A stretch of 15,742 nt of DNA from Rickettsiales bacterium (GTDB lineage Bacteria; Pseudomonadota; Alphaproteobacteria; Methylaequorales; Methylaequoraceae), in the NCBI GenBank assembly GCA_002715305.1, contig PAYV01000029.1:1-15742 (forward strand), in the 5' to 3' direction. Made by a program: the position numbers and the translations under genes. Positions 6,987 through 15,657 of the stretch are shown here, one piece after another. A model generated the notes under the pieces. That model did not search any database. It saw only the letters and a program-made list of their open reading frames with translations, and had not been told where the DNA came from. Each line of letters starts with the position of its first letter. Position 1 is the first letter of the stretch.

Positions 6987-8129
6987 TTAAAATTCGTAAA
7001 GATTAAAAAATTTCTTATGGATGTTCATTGCAAATTTATCTGTCATTCCTGAGATATAATCACTTATGTTAGAAAATTTTTCATGATTATTTTTAAAAAC
7101 CTTCCATTGACCAGGCAATAAATCGGTTTCATCAACAAATAAATCAAAAAGATTAGAGATTATTTTCTTTGCTTTATATGTCATAGTTCTAACTTTTGGA
7201 TGATTATACATATTCTTTTGTAAAAATAATTTTATTTGCTTTTCTTGAACTTTCATATAATCACTAAAAGAAACAATTGGTGAATTACAAAGTCTAATAT
7301 CTTCATAAGATCCAATTCCAAATTTTAAAATATTAGACTTGGTATTACGTATTAAATCATCAATCATAAATTTTATTAATCCCCTGACAAGTTCAAATTT
7401 TACTCTTCTTAAATTTTCTGATGTATTTTTAAGTTTAATTTTTTTTAAAATGTTTTGTACAACTTCAATTTTTTCTAATTCTTCGACAGAAAATAGCTCT
7501 GCATGCAAGCCATCATCAATGTCATTATTATTGTATGCAATGTCATCACAAATAGCGGCTATTTGTGATTCCAAGGATCCGTTTAATTCTAGATTTTCAT
7601 CAAAATGATTAATGAAATCACTTATATAATTTGGTATTTTTTTTTTAATTGGACCATTATGTTTTAAAATTCCATCAATTGTTTCAAATGTTAAATTCAA
7701 TCCATCAAAATCTAAATATCTATTTTCTAATTTTGTTAAAATTTTTAAAGTTTGATAGTTATGATTAAATCCTCCAAATTTTTTCATTTTAAAATTGAGT
7801 TCATCTTCTCCAGCATGACCAAAGGGAGTATGCCCTAAATCATGAGATAAAGAAATTGATTCAGCTAAATCGTCATTTACTTTAAAAATTTTAGAAATAG
7901 ATCTTGCAAGTTGAGATACTTCAAGACTATGTGATAATCTAGTCCTAAAATAATCTTCTTCATGATAAACAAAAACTTGAGTTTTGTATTTTAATCTTCT
8001 AAAGGCTGAACTATGAATGATTCTGTCTCTATCTCTCATAAAACATGTCCTATGTGGATCAGGATTTTCATTGAAAATTCTACCCTTAGATTTTTTATAA
8101 TCAGTTGAAAATTTTGAATATTTGATCAT
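6987..8129 (-). CDS. dgt: Deoxyguanosinetriphosphate triphosphohydrolase-like protein (HD domain dNTPase)
   Basis: HD-superfamily metal-dependent phosphohydrolase that releases triphosphate from deoxynucleoside triphosphates; the dGTPase-like class trims dNTP pools. The 380 aa length fits the shorter dGTPase-like class rather than the roughly 500 aa E. coli Dgt. The N-terminal signature RDRDRIIHSSAFRRLKYKTQ (32-51) is near consensus. The metal ligands of an H...HD...D site are present: H67 in RLSHSLEV, H96-D97 in SLSHDLGHTPFGHAGE, and Asp 195/196 in ICDDIAYN. The C-terminal helical region continues to the stop. Dgt-like proteins of this class may prefer other dNTPs and can need an activating nucleotide, so specificity is unknown. 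It is the first gene of the leftward operon; the 38 bases to erpA hold no clear ribosome binding site for it. Confidence 0.93.
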   Translation of the reverse strand: MIKYSKFSTDYKKSKGRIFNENPDPHRTCFMRDRDRIIHSSAFRRLKYKTQVFVYHEEDYFRTRLSHSLEVSQLARSISKIFKVNDDLAESISLSHDLGHTPFGHAGEDELNFKMKKFGGFNHNYQTLKILTKLENRYLDFDGLNLTFETIDGILKHNGPIKKKIPNYISDFINHFDENLELNGSLESQIAAICDDIAYNNNDIDDGLHAELFSVEELEKIEVVQNILKKIKLKNTSENLRRVKFELVRGLIKFMIDDLIRNTKSNILKFGIGSYEDIRLCNSPIVSFSDYMKVQEKQIKLFLQKNMYNHPKVRTMTYKAKKIISNLFDLFVDETDLLPGQWKVFKNNHEKFSNISDYISGMTDKFAMNIHKKFFNLYEF

Positions 8130-8167
8130 AATTAAGTTATTAATAACACAAATATAAAGATTTTATA
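8130..8167. promoter_or_regulatory. Divergent dgt/erpA intergenic region, likely two promoters
   Basis: These 38 bases separate two divergent operons, so both promoters must lie here or reach into the flanking coding sequence. For erpA, TATAAA (8153-8158) is a possible -10 with TTAAGT (8132-8137) as a poor -35 at 15-base spacing; TATAAT (8164-8169) overlaps the erpA ATG. A weak AAAGA (8156-8160) stands 7 bases before the ATG. On the other strand several TATA-like sequences could serve dgt, which has no visible Shine-Dalgarno sequence and might be translated from a very short or absent leader. In DNA this AT-rich, -10 matches are weak evidence; that some promoter is here follows mainly from the gene layout. 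Confidence 0.5.
8136..8147. repeat. 12-bp perfect palindrome in the dgt/erpA promoter region
   Basis: GTTATTAATAAC is exactly its own reverse complement and lies in the only divergent intergenic region of the window. It could be an operator for a dimeric repressor acting on both operons. It cannot be matched with confidence to a known regulator; it does not have the form of an IscR or Fur box that I could defend. Confidence 0.35.
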
Positions 8168-8488
8168 ATGCTAGATATATCAGAAAACGCTATTAAGAAA
8201 ATTAAAGACGTTTCAAATAAAAATACCAACAACAAATTTTTTCGTATTTCCGTTACTGGTGGCGGGTGTCAAGGATTTTCTTATAAGTTTAATTTTGAAA
8301 ATACCAAAAACAATGACGATGAAATATATAATTTTTCTGATGTTACAGTTTTAATTGATAAAACTTCTTTATCCTTCTTAAATGGATCAAAACTTGATTA
8401 TATTGAAGATATGATGGGATCATACTTTAAATTATCTAATCCACATGCATCCTCAACATGTGGTTGTGGAACTTCTTTTTCAGTCTAA
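8168..8488 (+). CDS. erpA: Iron-sulfur cluster insertion protein, A-type carrier (ErpA-like)
   Basis: Small cytosolic HesB/IscA-family carrier that receives Fe-S clusters from the assembly scaffold and passes them to target enzymes. The 106 aa length is typical. The three conserved cysteines are present: C34 in TGGGCQGFSYKF (30-41) and C98 and C100 in the C-terminal STCGCGTSFS (96-105). LDYIEDMMGSYFKLSNP (76-92) matches the family block before the CGCG motif. The first motif has GGGCQGF where GGGCSGF is commoner. IscA and SufA are alternatives; ErpA is preferred because the dgt-erpA-xth neighbourhood is the usual place for this paralogue in alphaproteobacteria and no isc or suf genes are beside it. 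It is the first gene of a two-gene rightward unit, with xth starting 4 bases after its stop. Confidence 0.9.
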   Translation: MLDISENAIKKIKDVSNKNTNNKFFRISVTGGGCQGFSYKFNFENTKNNDDEIYNFSDVTVLIDKTSLSFLNGSKLDYIEDMMGSYFKLSNPHASSTCGCGTSFSV

Positions 8489-8492
8489 TTAA

Positions 8493-9263
8493 ATGCTAAT
8501 AATAGCATCATGGAATGTCAATTCAATCAGAACACGTTACGAACATGTTCAACAATTTTTTGATGAAATAAATCCTGATGTTTTGATGGTACAAGAAATA
8601 AAATGTTTAGAAGAAGAATTTCCAGAATTTTATAAAAAACAATACAACGTCTTTATTTGTGGAGAAAAAGGAAAGTATGGAGTAGCAACATTTATTAAAA
8701 AAAATTTAGATGCGGAAAAAATAGAAATCAATGATTCTATTCTTAACCAAGAAGCTAGAATAATTTTAATTAAAATAAAAAATCTAGATTTAAATCTAGT
8801 CAATGTTTACACGCCAAATGGAAATCCAATTGAAAAAGAAGAAAAATTTAAATTTAAAATTAGTTGGATTAATAGATTGATAAATTTTACTGAAAAATTT
8901 GTAGAAAATAACTTAAATTGTGTAATTGGAGGAGACTTCAATGTGATTGATAATAAATTTGATGCAAAAAACTTTGATGAATGGAAAGATGATGCATTGG
9001 GTCATTCATCAGTAAGAGATAAATTTAGAGAACTTTTATCAAAAGGATATTTAAATACAATTCGGCTTTTTAAAAAGCCTGGACAGTATTCCTTTTGGGA
9101 TTATCAGCAATCATCTTGGGAAAGAAATAATGGTATCCTGATAGATCATATTTTAATATCACCGAAACTAACAAAAAAAATTATTTCATTTAAAATTGAG
9201 GAAAAATTTCGAGGATTAAAAAAACCTTCTGACCATGTACCTATTTGGATTAGACTAGAATAA
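8493..9263 (+). CDS. xth: Exodeoxyribonuclease III (AP endonuclease)
   Basis: Mg-dependent endonuclease/exonuclease/phosphatase-family enzyme that cleaves DNA at abasic sites and trims 3' ends in base-excision repair. The 256 aa length agrees with the family. Active-site residues are all visible: N8 in SWNVNSIRTR (6-15), E35 in VQEIK (33-37), Y106 in VYTPNG (105-110), D148 and N150 in GGDFNVIDN (146-154), D218 in LIDHILIS (216-223), and D247-H248 in PSDHVPIW (245-252). Start is ATG, 4 bases after erpA, without a clear Shine-Dalgarno sequence. Its stop is 3 bases from the ilvD stop on the other strand, with no visible terminator, so its transcript may run antisense into ilvD. The erpA-xth pairing is conserved in relatives. 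Confidence 0.95.
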   Translation: MLIIASWNVNSIRTRYEHVQQFFDEINPDVLMVQEIKCLEEEFPEFYKKQYNVFICGEKGKYGVATFIKKNLDAEKIEINDSILNQEARIILIKIKNLDLNLVNVYTPNGNPIEKEEKFKFKISWINRLINFTEKFVENNLNCVIGGDFNVIDNKFDAKNFDEWKDDALGHSSVRDKFRELLSKGYLNTIRLFKKPGQYSFWDYQQSSWERNNGILIDHILISPKLTKKIISFKIEEKFRGLKKPSDHVPIWIRLE

Positions 9264-9266
9264 AAA

Positions 9267-10982
9267 TTATATATCAGAATAAACTTTCTTTTCAGCTTTT
9301 GCACCAGGATGAGTTACAGCACCATATCTTGCTGACCCAACATTTTGAGAAAATTTCCAAAGTGCACCTGATTTAAAATCATTAGTTTTTATTTTTAATG
9401 ATTTTTTTCTTTTTTTTAACTCCCCATCAGAAACAAGCAACTCAATCTTTCCACTTTCAGCATCAAGAGAAATTTCATCTCCATCGTTAACCAAAGCAAT
9501 TGGTCCATTGGATGCAGCCTCTGGACTAACATGACCAATGCAAAATCCTCGAGTAGCTCCAGAAAATCTTCCATCAGTTATCAATGCAACTTTATCTCCC
9601 ATTCCTTGACCATAAATAGCAGCAGTAGTAGCCAACATTTCTCTCATTCCAGGACCTCCTTTTGGACCTTCATACCTAATAACAATTACATCACCTGCTG
9701 AATATTTTCTTTTACTAACTGCCTCAAAAGCATCCTCTTCACAATCAAAACATCTGGCTTTGCCTCTAAAGTTTAATGAATTCATTCCTGCAACTTTAAC
9801 TATTGCTCCATCTGGTGCTAAATTACCTTTCAGCCCTACTACACCACCAGTATTTGATATTGGAGATCTTGTTGAAAAAACTATTTTTTGAGATTGGGTA
9901 TCAAGTTTTATATTTTTCAAATTTTCTTCTATTGTTTTACCGGTAACAGTTATACATTTACCGTTCAAATAACCTCCATCTAGAAGTGCTTTCATTATAA
10001 TTGGAACACCACCAATTTCATAAAGATCTTTAGCTAAATACTTTCCACCGGGTTTAAGATCTGCAATATATGGAGTCTCCTTAAAAATTTTTGCTACATC
10101 CAACAAGTCAAAATCTATTCCTATTTCATTTGCCATAGCAGGAAGATGCAAGGCTGCATTCGTAGACCCCCCACTGCAAGCTACAATTCTTGCTGCATTA
10201 ATTAAAGCATCTTTATTTACTATATCTCTAGGTTTCAATTGCTTATCGATCAACTCCATAACAGTTTTACCGCAAAGATATGCAAATTCGTCTCTTGATT
10301 CGTAAGGTGCTGGCGTAGATGATGATGCTGGAATTGATAAACCAATAGCCTCTGCAACACATGCCATAGTATTTGCAGTAAATTGTCCACCACAAGATCC
10401 AGCTGAAGGACATGCCACTCTTTCTAAATCATTTAATTCTTTCTCAGATATTTTATTTGCATCATATTCACCAACTGCTTCAAATACATCTTGGACAGTG
10501 ACTTCTTTATTATTAAATTTTCCTGGAAGTATCGAACCGCCATACAAAAAAACTGAGGGTACATTGAGTCTTAGCATAGCCATCATTATTCCAGGAAGTG
10601 ATTTATCACAACCAGCTACTCCAACTAATCCATCATAACAATGACCTCGAATAGAAACTTCAATAGAATCAGCAATTATTTCCCTTGAAACAAGAGAGGA
10701 CTTCATGCCCTCATGCCCCATAGCTATTCCATCAGTTACGGTAATTGTTGTAAATTCTCTTGGGGTTCCATTGTTATCATTGACACCCTTTTTGGCTGAT
10801 TGTGCTTGCCTAGAAAGGGTAATATTACATGGTGCTGATTCATTCCAACAAGTAGCAACCCCAACAAATGGTTGATTGATATCCTTATCAGATAGTCCCA
10901 TTGCATAGTAATACGACCTATGTGGAGCGCTTTTTGGACCCAGACTTACATGCCTACTTGGTAATTTTGATTTATCAACCAT
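9267..10982 (-). CDS. ilvD: Dihydroxy-acid dehydratase
   Basis: Fe-S dehydratase that converts 2,3-dihydroxy-isovalerate and 2,3-dihydroxy-3-methylvalerate to the 2-keto acids in valine, leucine and isoleucine synthesis. At 571 aa it belongs to the shorter class, not the roughly 616 aa E. coli class. Candidate cluster cysteines are C52 in SAPCN, C125 in AGCDKS (123-128) and C197 in [16 protein letters not shown] (191-206); three cysteines in these positions fit the 2Fe-2S type, though cluster type is not proven by sequence. K127 next to the Asp of GCDK is the likely carbamylated, Mg-binding lysine. [20 protein letters not shown] and the TH-x-GA ending are consensus. It is noticeably less AT-biased in amino acid content than its neighbours, as expected for a highly constrained enzyme. 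The start is one base after the hydrolase stop. Confidence 0.97.
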   Translation of the reverse strand: MVDKSKLPSRHVSLGPKSAPHRSYYYAMGLSDKDINQPFVGVATCWNESAPCNITLSRQAQSAKKGVNDNNGTPREFTTITVTDGIAMGHEGMKSSLVSREIIADSIEVSIRGHCYDGLVGVAGCDKSLPGIMMAMLRLNVPSVFLYGGSILPGKFNNKEVTVQDVFEAVGEYDANKISEKELNDLERVACPSAGSCGGQFTANTMACVAEAIGLSIPASSSTPAPYESRDEFAYLCGKTVMELIDKQLKPRDIVNKDALINAARIVACSGGSTNAALHLPAMANEIGIDFDLLDVAKIFKETPYIADLKPGGKYLAKDLYEIGGVPIIMKALLDGGYLNGKCITVTGKTIEENLKNIKLDTQSQKIVFSTRSPISNTGGVVGLKGNLAPDGAIVKVAGMNSLNFRGKARCFDCEEDAFEAVSKRKYSAGDVIVIRYEGPKGGPGMREMLATTAAIYGQGMGDKVALITDGRFSGATRGFCIGHVSPEAASNGPIALVNDGDEISLDAESGKIELLVSDGELKKRKKSLKIKTNDFKSGALWKFSQNVGSARYGAVTHPGAKAEKKVYSDI

Positions 10983-10983
10983 T

Positions 10984-11748
10984 TTATCTAATTACTAATT
11001 TATTAAAAATTTTATTAAACTCAAATAAATTTTCATAATGACCAAAATGCCCGCAGCCACAAATTTCTTGCCTCACTGATCCATAAATATATTTTGGTAA
11101 ATGTTTATTAGATAAACTTCCATGTAAATAAATTTTTTTTTTAAAGAATATTTTAAAATATCTAAGTAATACATCGCCTTTTGAATATTTCACAGCATCT
11201 CTTGAAAGAAAATAAAAAGCCATAACCGAGGTTTTACACATTGATTTGTACCATAAATTTAAATCTAATTTATCTGACTGTTTACATATTATTAAAAGCT
11301 TTTGAAATTTATTAAAAAATTCACTTTCTTTGTAAGAAGCAGTTTTTTTTGTTACCATTTCAGTGTCTTGCTCTGTGAGATTGCCTTCGTAATTAATAAA
11401 TTTTTTTATTCTTATTTTTTTTTTGAAAAAATATTTATAAAGTAAAATTGGCACAAGACCCCCAAGAGAATGTGAGAAAAATATTATATTTTTTATATTT
11501 TTTTTTTTTATAAATAAATAAATTTTTTTTGTAAATTCAAGAATAGTATCATCGTACTTTTTAAAAGGTATATTGTTATGTCCTGGAAGTTCAGCTATGA
11601 TAATTTGTTTTAATGATTTATTATTATACAATGTTTTTCTAAAATCCTCACTAGAAAGACCTATTCCATAGAAGAGAAATATTACTTCTTTTTGTATTTG
11701 TCTTCTATTTGTTAAAAAAATTAAATCTTTAAATTTAAATTTATACAT
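10984..11748 (-). CDS. Alpha/beta hydrolase of unknown substrate
   Basis: 254 aa protein with the alpha/beta hydrolase layout and no signal peptide, so probably cytosolic. Visible elements are the oxyanion strand [14 protein letters not shown] (23-36), AELPGHNN (52-59), the nucleophile elbow SHSLGG (92-97) with S94 as nucleophile, and the late [11 protein letters not shown] (231-241) with H234 as the expected catalytic histidine. The acid is not obvious: after the strand IYLHG (206-210) the usual Asp is replaced by SLSNKH. An EGNLTEQD segment (121-128) is distinctive and may help to place the subfamily. The ATG overlaps the valS end by 8 bases, and ilvD follows after one base. The gene is strongly Lys/Phe/Ile rich. 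Esterase, haloperoxidase-like or thioesterase roles all fit; I do not assign a substrate, and operon position between valS and ilvD proves no link to valine. Confidence 0.78.
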   Translation of the reverse strand: MYKFKFKDLIFLTNRRQIQKEVIFLFYGIGLSSEDFRKTLYNNKSLKQIIIAELPGHNNIPFKKYDDTILEFTKKIYLFIKKKNIKNIIFFSHSLGGLVPILLYKYFFKKKIRIKKFINYEGNLTEQDTEMVTKKTASYKESEFFNKFQKLLIICKQSDKLDLNLWYKSMCKTSVMAFYFLSRDAVKYSKGDVLLRYFKIFFKKKIYLHGSLSNKHLPKYIYGSVRQEICGCGHFGHYENLFEFNKIFNKLVIR

Positions 11749-14362
11749 TAGAATGTTTGAGTAATTTTAAATTTTTTTCAGCCTCAATAAGTTTTTTCTT
11801 TTCTAAATCTACAATCTTTTTTGGTGCCTTTTGTATAAAACTTTTATTATTCAATTTCTTTTTAAAATAAGAAACTTCTTTTTCATAAAATTCTATTTTT
11901 TTAGAAAAATTATTTTTTGAGGTTAAATTAATATCAAATGACAAAGAGAATTTAATTTTTGAAGATAAAAAAACATTCTTTTTATTTTGATCTAAACTAT
12001 ATTTTATCTCATTGAACTTCAGAACTGACTTTATAAGTTCAATATTATGATCAACCCATTCGATTTTTGCTTTTGATTGGATTATTAATGAAAAATCTTT
12101 TTTATTACTTGTATATTTACTTAATTCGATTCTCACATTTTTTATTAATTCGATAATCTTTTCAAATTCTTTAATTTCATTAATTTTAAATTTTGATATT
12201 TGAATATTTTTTGAAAATTTAGTATCAAACAAACTTACTCTAGAGTAACCTAAATCATTAGAAATCTTCTCAGTAACAAATGGAATGACTGGATTAATTA
12301 AATTTAAAATTTGATTAAGTGAAAAACTAAAAGTATTTGAAATTTCTTGAAAATATTTTTTGTCTTTTAAATAGAATTTACTTAATTCTATGTATAAATC
12401 ACAAAATTCACTCCATATAAATTGATACAAATCTGAAATAATAAGATTAAATTTGTATACTTTTAAATGTGCCAAAACACTCCTCTGAGTTAATCCAATT
12501 TTATAAATTAGCCATTTGTTAATTAAGAGTTTATTTTTATAAGGGTTATAATTTTTATTTAATTTAAATCTGTTAAATTGTGAAAATCTTGCAGTATTCC
12601 ATAATTTTGTAATAAAATTTCTACTATTTTCAACTAATTTATTAGATAATTTTATATCTCTTCCTTGAGTAGACAGGTTGGCTAATGTAAATCTGAGTGC
12701 ATCGGACCCATAAAGATTTATTATCTCTATTGGATCAATCACATTTCCTTTAGATTTTGACATTTTTTCACCTTTTTCATCTCTGACCAAGGGATGAATA
12801 TAAATGCTTTTAAATGGCATTTTTTTCATAAATTTAAAACCCATCATAATCATTCTTGCTACCCAGAAAAAAATAATATCGAAACCCGTAACAAGAACAT
12901 CTGATGGATAGTAATTTTTTAGCAAATTATTTTTTTTGGGCCATCCAAGAGTTGAAAATGGCCATAGTGCAGAAGAAAACCAAGTATCTAAAACATCTGT
13001 TTCTCTTCTAGAAATTATCACATCTTTAGGATAATTTTCTTTTATAAGTTTTTCTTTTGCAAGTTTTTCATTTTTAGCAACTATAATGTCTCCATAATTT
13101 GTATACCATACAGGAATTCTATGACCCCACCATATTTGCCTTGATATGCACCATGGCTCAATATTATCGATCCAATGTTTAAAGGTATTAATCCATGAAC
13201 TAGGATAAAAAATTATCTTATTTTTTTTAATTGCATTTTTTATTGGCTTACAAAGTTTTTCTGAATCTAAGAACCATTGATCTGTCAGAAAAGGCTCAAT
13301 AATTGATCCTGATCTTTCACCTACTGGAACAGTCATTTCATTTTTTTTTATTTTAGATATCATTTTTTCTTTTTGTAAAAACTTAACTATTTTATTTCTT
13401 GCATTAAATCTATCTAATCCAACAAAACTCTTGGGAACATTCGAATTCAGCTTCGCTGAAGAGTCAAAAATATTGACAAATTCGAGATTATGTTTTTTTC
13501 CTATAACAAAATCATTGAAATCATGTGCAGGTGTAATCTTAACAGCACCAGAACCTTTTTCTGGATCAGCATAATCATCCGCAATAATTGGTATTTTTTT
13601 ATTTAAAAATGGAATTATTGCTTCCTTTCCTATACTAGAATTTAATTTATTATTTTTTGGATGTATTGCAATTGCAGTATCGCCAAACATAGTTTCTGGT
13701 CTTGTTGTAGCAACAATTATATTTGAATTACAATCTGCAATTTTATACTTTATAAACCACAAATTTCCAACAACATCTCTTTGAGTGACTTCAAGATCTG
13801 ATACAGCAGACTTAATTTGCGGATCCCAGTTAATTAATCTTTTATCTTTATAAATAAGACCTTCTTCATATAATTTGACAAAAACTTCATTTACTGACTC
13901 ACTTAATTGGCTATCCATAGTAAATTTTGAGATATTCCAATCAACTGCTGCACCTAATCTTTCAAGTTGGTCAACAATCTTATTTCCAGATTCATTTTTC
14001 CATAACCAAATCTTCTTTAGAAAGGCATCTCTTCCAATTTGATCCTTAGTTTTTTTGTCTTCTTTAATTAATTTTTTTTCGACAATTAATTCTGTAGCTA
14101 TACCCGCATGATCTATTCCAGGTTGCCATAAAACTTGTTTTCCAAGTTTTTTATTAAACCTTATTAGAATATCTTGAAGAGTAAACGTTAAAGCATGACC
14201 CATATGAAGACTACCGGTTATATTCGGTGGCGGCATCATGATTGAAAATTTAGAGTCTAGTGTTTTTTTATTTGAAAATTTAAAAGTGTTATTTTTTTTC
14301 CATTTTTTTAAAAAAATCTTTTCGGTTTCGACGAAATCAAATCTTTTATCTAAAATTTTCAT
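11741..14362 (-). CDS. valS: Valine--tRNA ligase (class I)
   Basis: Cytosolic enzyme that charges tRNA(Val) and edits misactivated threonine. At 873 aa it is close to the compact ValRS length. The Rossmann core opens with MMPPPNITGSLHMGHAL (42-58), where HMGH is the HIGH motif. The CP1 editing domain lies at about 200-345 with TTRPETMFGDTA (219-230) and TPAHDFNDF (277-285). NIEPWCISRQIWWGHRIPVW (400-419) and the loop KMSKSKGN (533-540) complete the active site. The anticodon-binding helical domain follows, and the C-terminus (about 815-870) is a Lys/Glu-rich coiled-coil arm, as usual in ValRS. The ATG shares one base with the tolC stop (TAATG), and the end overlaps the hydrolase by 8 bases. 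Many alphaproteobacteria have popZ between tolC and valS; here there is no room for it. Confidence 0.97.
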   Translation of the reverse strand: MKILDKRFDFVETEKIFLKKWKKNNTFKFSNKKTLDSKFSIMMPPPNITGSLHMGHALTFTLQDILIRFNKKLGKQVLWQPGIDHAGIATELIVEKKLIKEDKKTKDQIGRDAFLKKIWLWKNESGNKIVDQLERLGAAVDWNISKFTMDSQLSESVNEVFVKLYEEGLIYKDKRLINWDPQIKSAVSDLEVTQRDVVGNLWFIKYKIADCNSNIIVATTRPETMFGDTAIAIHPKNNKLNSSIGKEAIIPFLNKKIPIIADDYADPEKGSGAVKITPAHDFNDFVIGKKHNLEFVNIFDSSAKLNSNVPKSFVGLDRFNARNKIVKFLQKEKMISKIKKNEMTVPVGERSGSIIEPFLTDQWFLDSEKLCKPIKNAIKKNKIIFYPSSWINTFKHWIDNIEPWCISRQIWWGHRIPVWYTNYGDIIVAKNEKLAKEKLIKENYPKDVIISRRETDVLDTWFSSALWPFSTLGWPKKNNLLKNYYPSDVLVTGFDIIFFWVARMIMMGFKFMKKMPFKSIYIHPLVRDEKGEKMSKSKGNVIDPIEIINLYGSDALRFTLANLSTQGRDIKLSNKLVENSRNFITKLWNTARFSQFNRFKLNKNYNPYKNKLLINKWLIYKIGLTQRSVLAHLKVYKFNLIISDLYQFIWSEFCDLYIELSKFYLKDKKYFQEISNTFSFSLNQILNLINPVIPFVTEKISNDLGYSRVSLFDTKFSKNIQISKFKINEIKEFEKIIELIKNVRIELSKYTSNKKDFSLIIQSKAKIEWVDHNIELIKSVLKFNEIKYSLDQNKKNVFLSSKIKFSLSFDINLTSKNNFSKKIEFYEKEVSYFKKKLNNKSFIQKAPKKIVDLEKKKLIEAEKNLKLLKHSNV

Positions 14363-15657
14363 TATTCAACCAAATCTAACCATTTGAATTTAACTTTGTT
14401 ATAATTTTCCTTTTCATCAAATAGCTCAACGTCTAATTTTAAATTTTTAGCATTTAATTTTCCTAAATAAAATAGTATCTCATAATAGGATATAAACAGA
14501 TCTCTTTTAGCAATTACTAAATCAAGCTGAGATTTTAATAATTCTTGTTCACCATCTAATAGATCAAGAGTTGTCCTTTCTCCTAATAATAACTCCTGTT
14601 TAAGTCCTTCTAAAAAGATTATATTTGATTCGATTTGTTTTTCATATGCTTCTATTCTTGAAAAAGAGGAATTCAATGAGGAAAATGATGAAACAATATT
14701 AAATTCAATCTCTTTCATATTTTGACTTAAAAGTTCTTTTAATGCAAAAAGCTTCTTTTTCTCTTCTCTAATTTTAGAAGAAGCCGCGCCGGATTGATAT
14801 AATGGGATGTCAACTTTGGTGAATGCTGAAAGAACTTCTCTTTCGCTGTCCGTTCTGAAATAACCTTGGTTTATTTTTGCTTCTGCTTCTAATTTAACTG
14901 ACGGTAATCTTTTTCTTTTTAGACTCTGTACTTTTTTTTCTAAAGATTTTATTTGATAATATACATTAAGAATCTTAGGATTTTTTTTTTTTCCAAGTAC
15001 CTTAATTTCTTCGAGTTTAAAGCTATTTTTATCTACCAAACCATCAAATAGCTGGGGGTTTTCTGCAACTATACCAAATAGTGCAAAATATTTTGCTGAA
15101 AGAGATTCAATAGTACTTGATGTTTTAAGTATTTCTGATTTTCCTAGAGAAAACCTTGCTTCTGCAATTGAGACATCTGTAAGAGTAACCTCTCCGATTT
15201 CAAACTGTTGCTTGGTAAGATTTAGTTGTCTTTCTAAAAATTCTAGGTTTTTTTTCTTTAAATCAAGATTAGAAATTTCTGTTGCTAAATCACCGTATAT
15301 TTTTATAGCCTCAAGAAAAACCTCTTGTTCAATTTGTTTTAAAAAAAAGCGTTGAGCAAGTATTTCGTTTTTTGCAGCGTTCACGTTACTTAAACTGCTA
15401 CCTCCATTAAATAGCTTCTGTGTAATAGTAAAACCTTTATTAGTTTCAGTTCTTACTCCTTCAGAAATTATGTTAAAACCAGCTGGATTCGTATCAACTT
15501 TACCTTTTTCATAATATCCCTTAATTTCTGGTCTAAAATTAGAATAAGCTTGAGGAAGTAATTCGTCTTTTGACATAAGAATTTTTCTTTCGTACTTTAA
15601 CTTAGGACTGTAATTGTATAAATTTTCTAATGCACTTTTTAAATTTGAGTCAATCAC
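14362..15657 (-). CDS. tolC: TolC-family outer membrane efflux protein (5' end apparently frameshifted)
   Basis: Outer-membrane channel of tripartite efflux and type I secretion systems. The open frame (431 aa from a GTG) holds the mature protein as two related halves, about 1-205 and 210-410. Each half has a strand region with an equatorial motif (TQKLFNGGSS 79-88; VDIPLYQSGA 282-291) and a helical hairpin motif (EIGEVTLTDVSIAEARFSLG 153-172; LGERTTLDLLDGEQELLKSQ 358-377), the internal repeat typical of this family. A TolC must carry a signal peptide, and none exists from the GTG. In the upstream sequence this frame reads CSLSAEA directly before residue 1, the end of a leader, but meets a TGA before any normal start. 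The true start is most likely the ATG at 15725-15727, one base out of frame, with the shift inside an A/T run. Its stop overlaps the valS start by one base. Confidence 0.88.
   Translation of the reverse strand: MIDSNLKSALENLYNYSPKLKYERKILMSKDELLPQAYSNFRPEIKGYYEKGKVDTNPAGFNIISEGVRTETNKGFTITQKLFNGGSSLSNVNAAKNEILAQRFFLKQIEQEVFLEAIKIYGDLATEISNLDLKKKNLEFLERQLNLTKQQFEIGEVTLTDVSIAEARFSLGKSEILKTSSTIESLSAKYFALFGIVAENPQLFDGLVDKNSFKLEEIKVLGKKKNPKILNVYYQIKSLEKKVQSLKRKRLPSVKLEAEAKINQGYFRTDSEREVLSAFTKVDIPLYQSGAASSKIREEKKKLFALKELLSQNMKEIEFNIVSSFSSLNSSFSRIEAYEKQIESNIIFLEGLKQELLLGERTTLDLLDGEQELLKSQLDLVIAKRDLFISYYEILFYLGKLNAKNLKLDVELFDEKENYNKVKFKWLDLVE

Noticed and set aside
7339..7608. Plus-strand open frame of 89 codons opposite dgt
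   Set aside because: It is inside a well-supported dgt with intact metal ligands; it shows no motif of its own.
8784..8799. 16-bp perfect palindrome CTAGATTTAAATCTAG inside xth
   Set aside because: It arises from the repeated coding pattern for LDLNLV in AT-rich codons. One such palindrome in a window of this size and composition is not surprising, and it is mid-gene with nothing to regulate nearby.
13446..13460. Perfect 6-bp stem hairpin (TTCAGC, 3-base loop, GCTGAA) inside valS
   Set aside because: It encodes ordinary ValRS residues (SSAKLN), has no T-run after it on either strand and is mid-gene, so it is not a terminator; probably chance.
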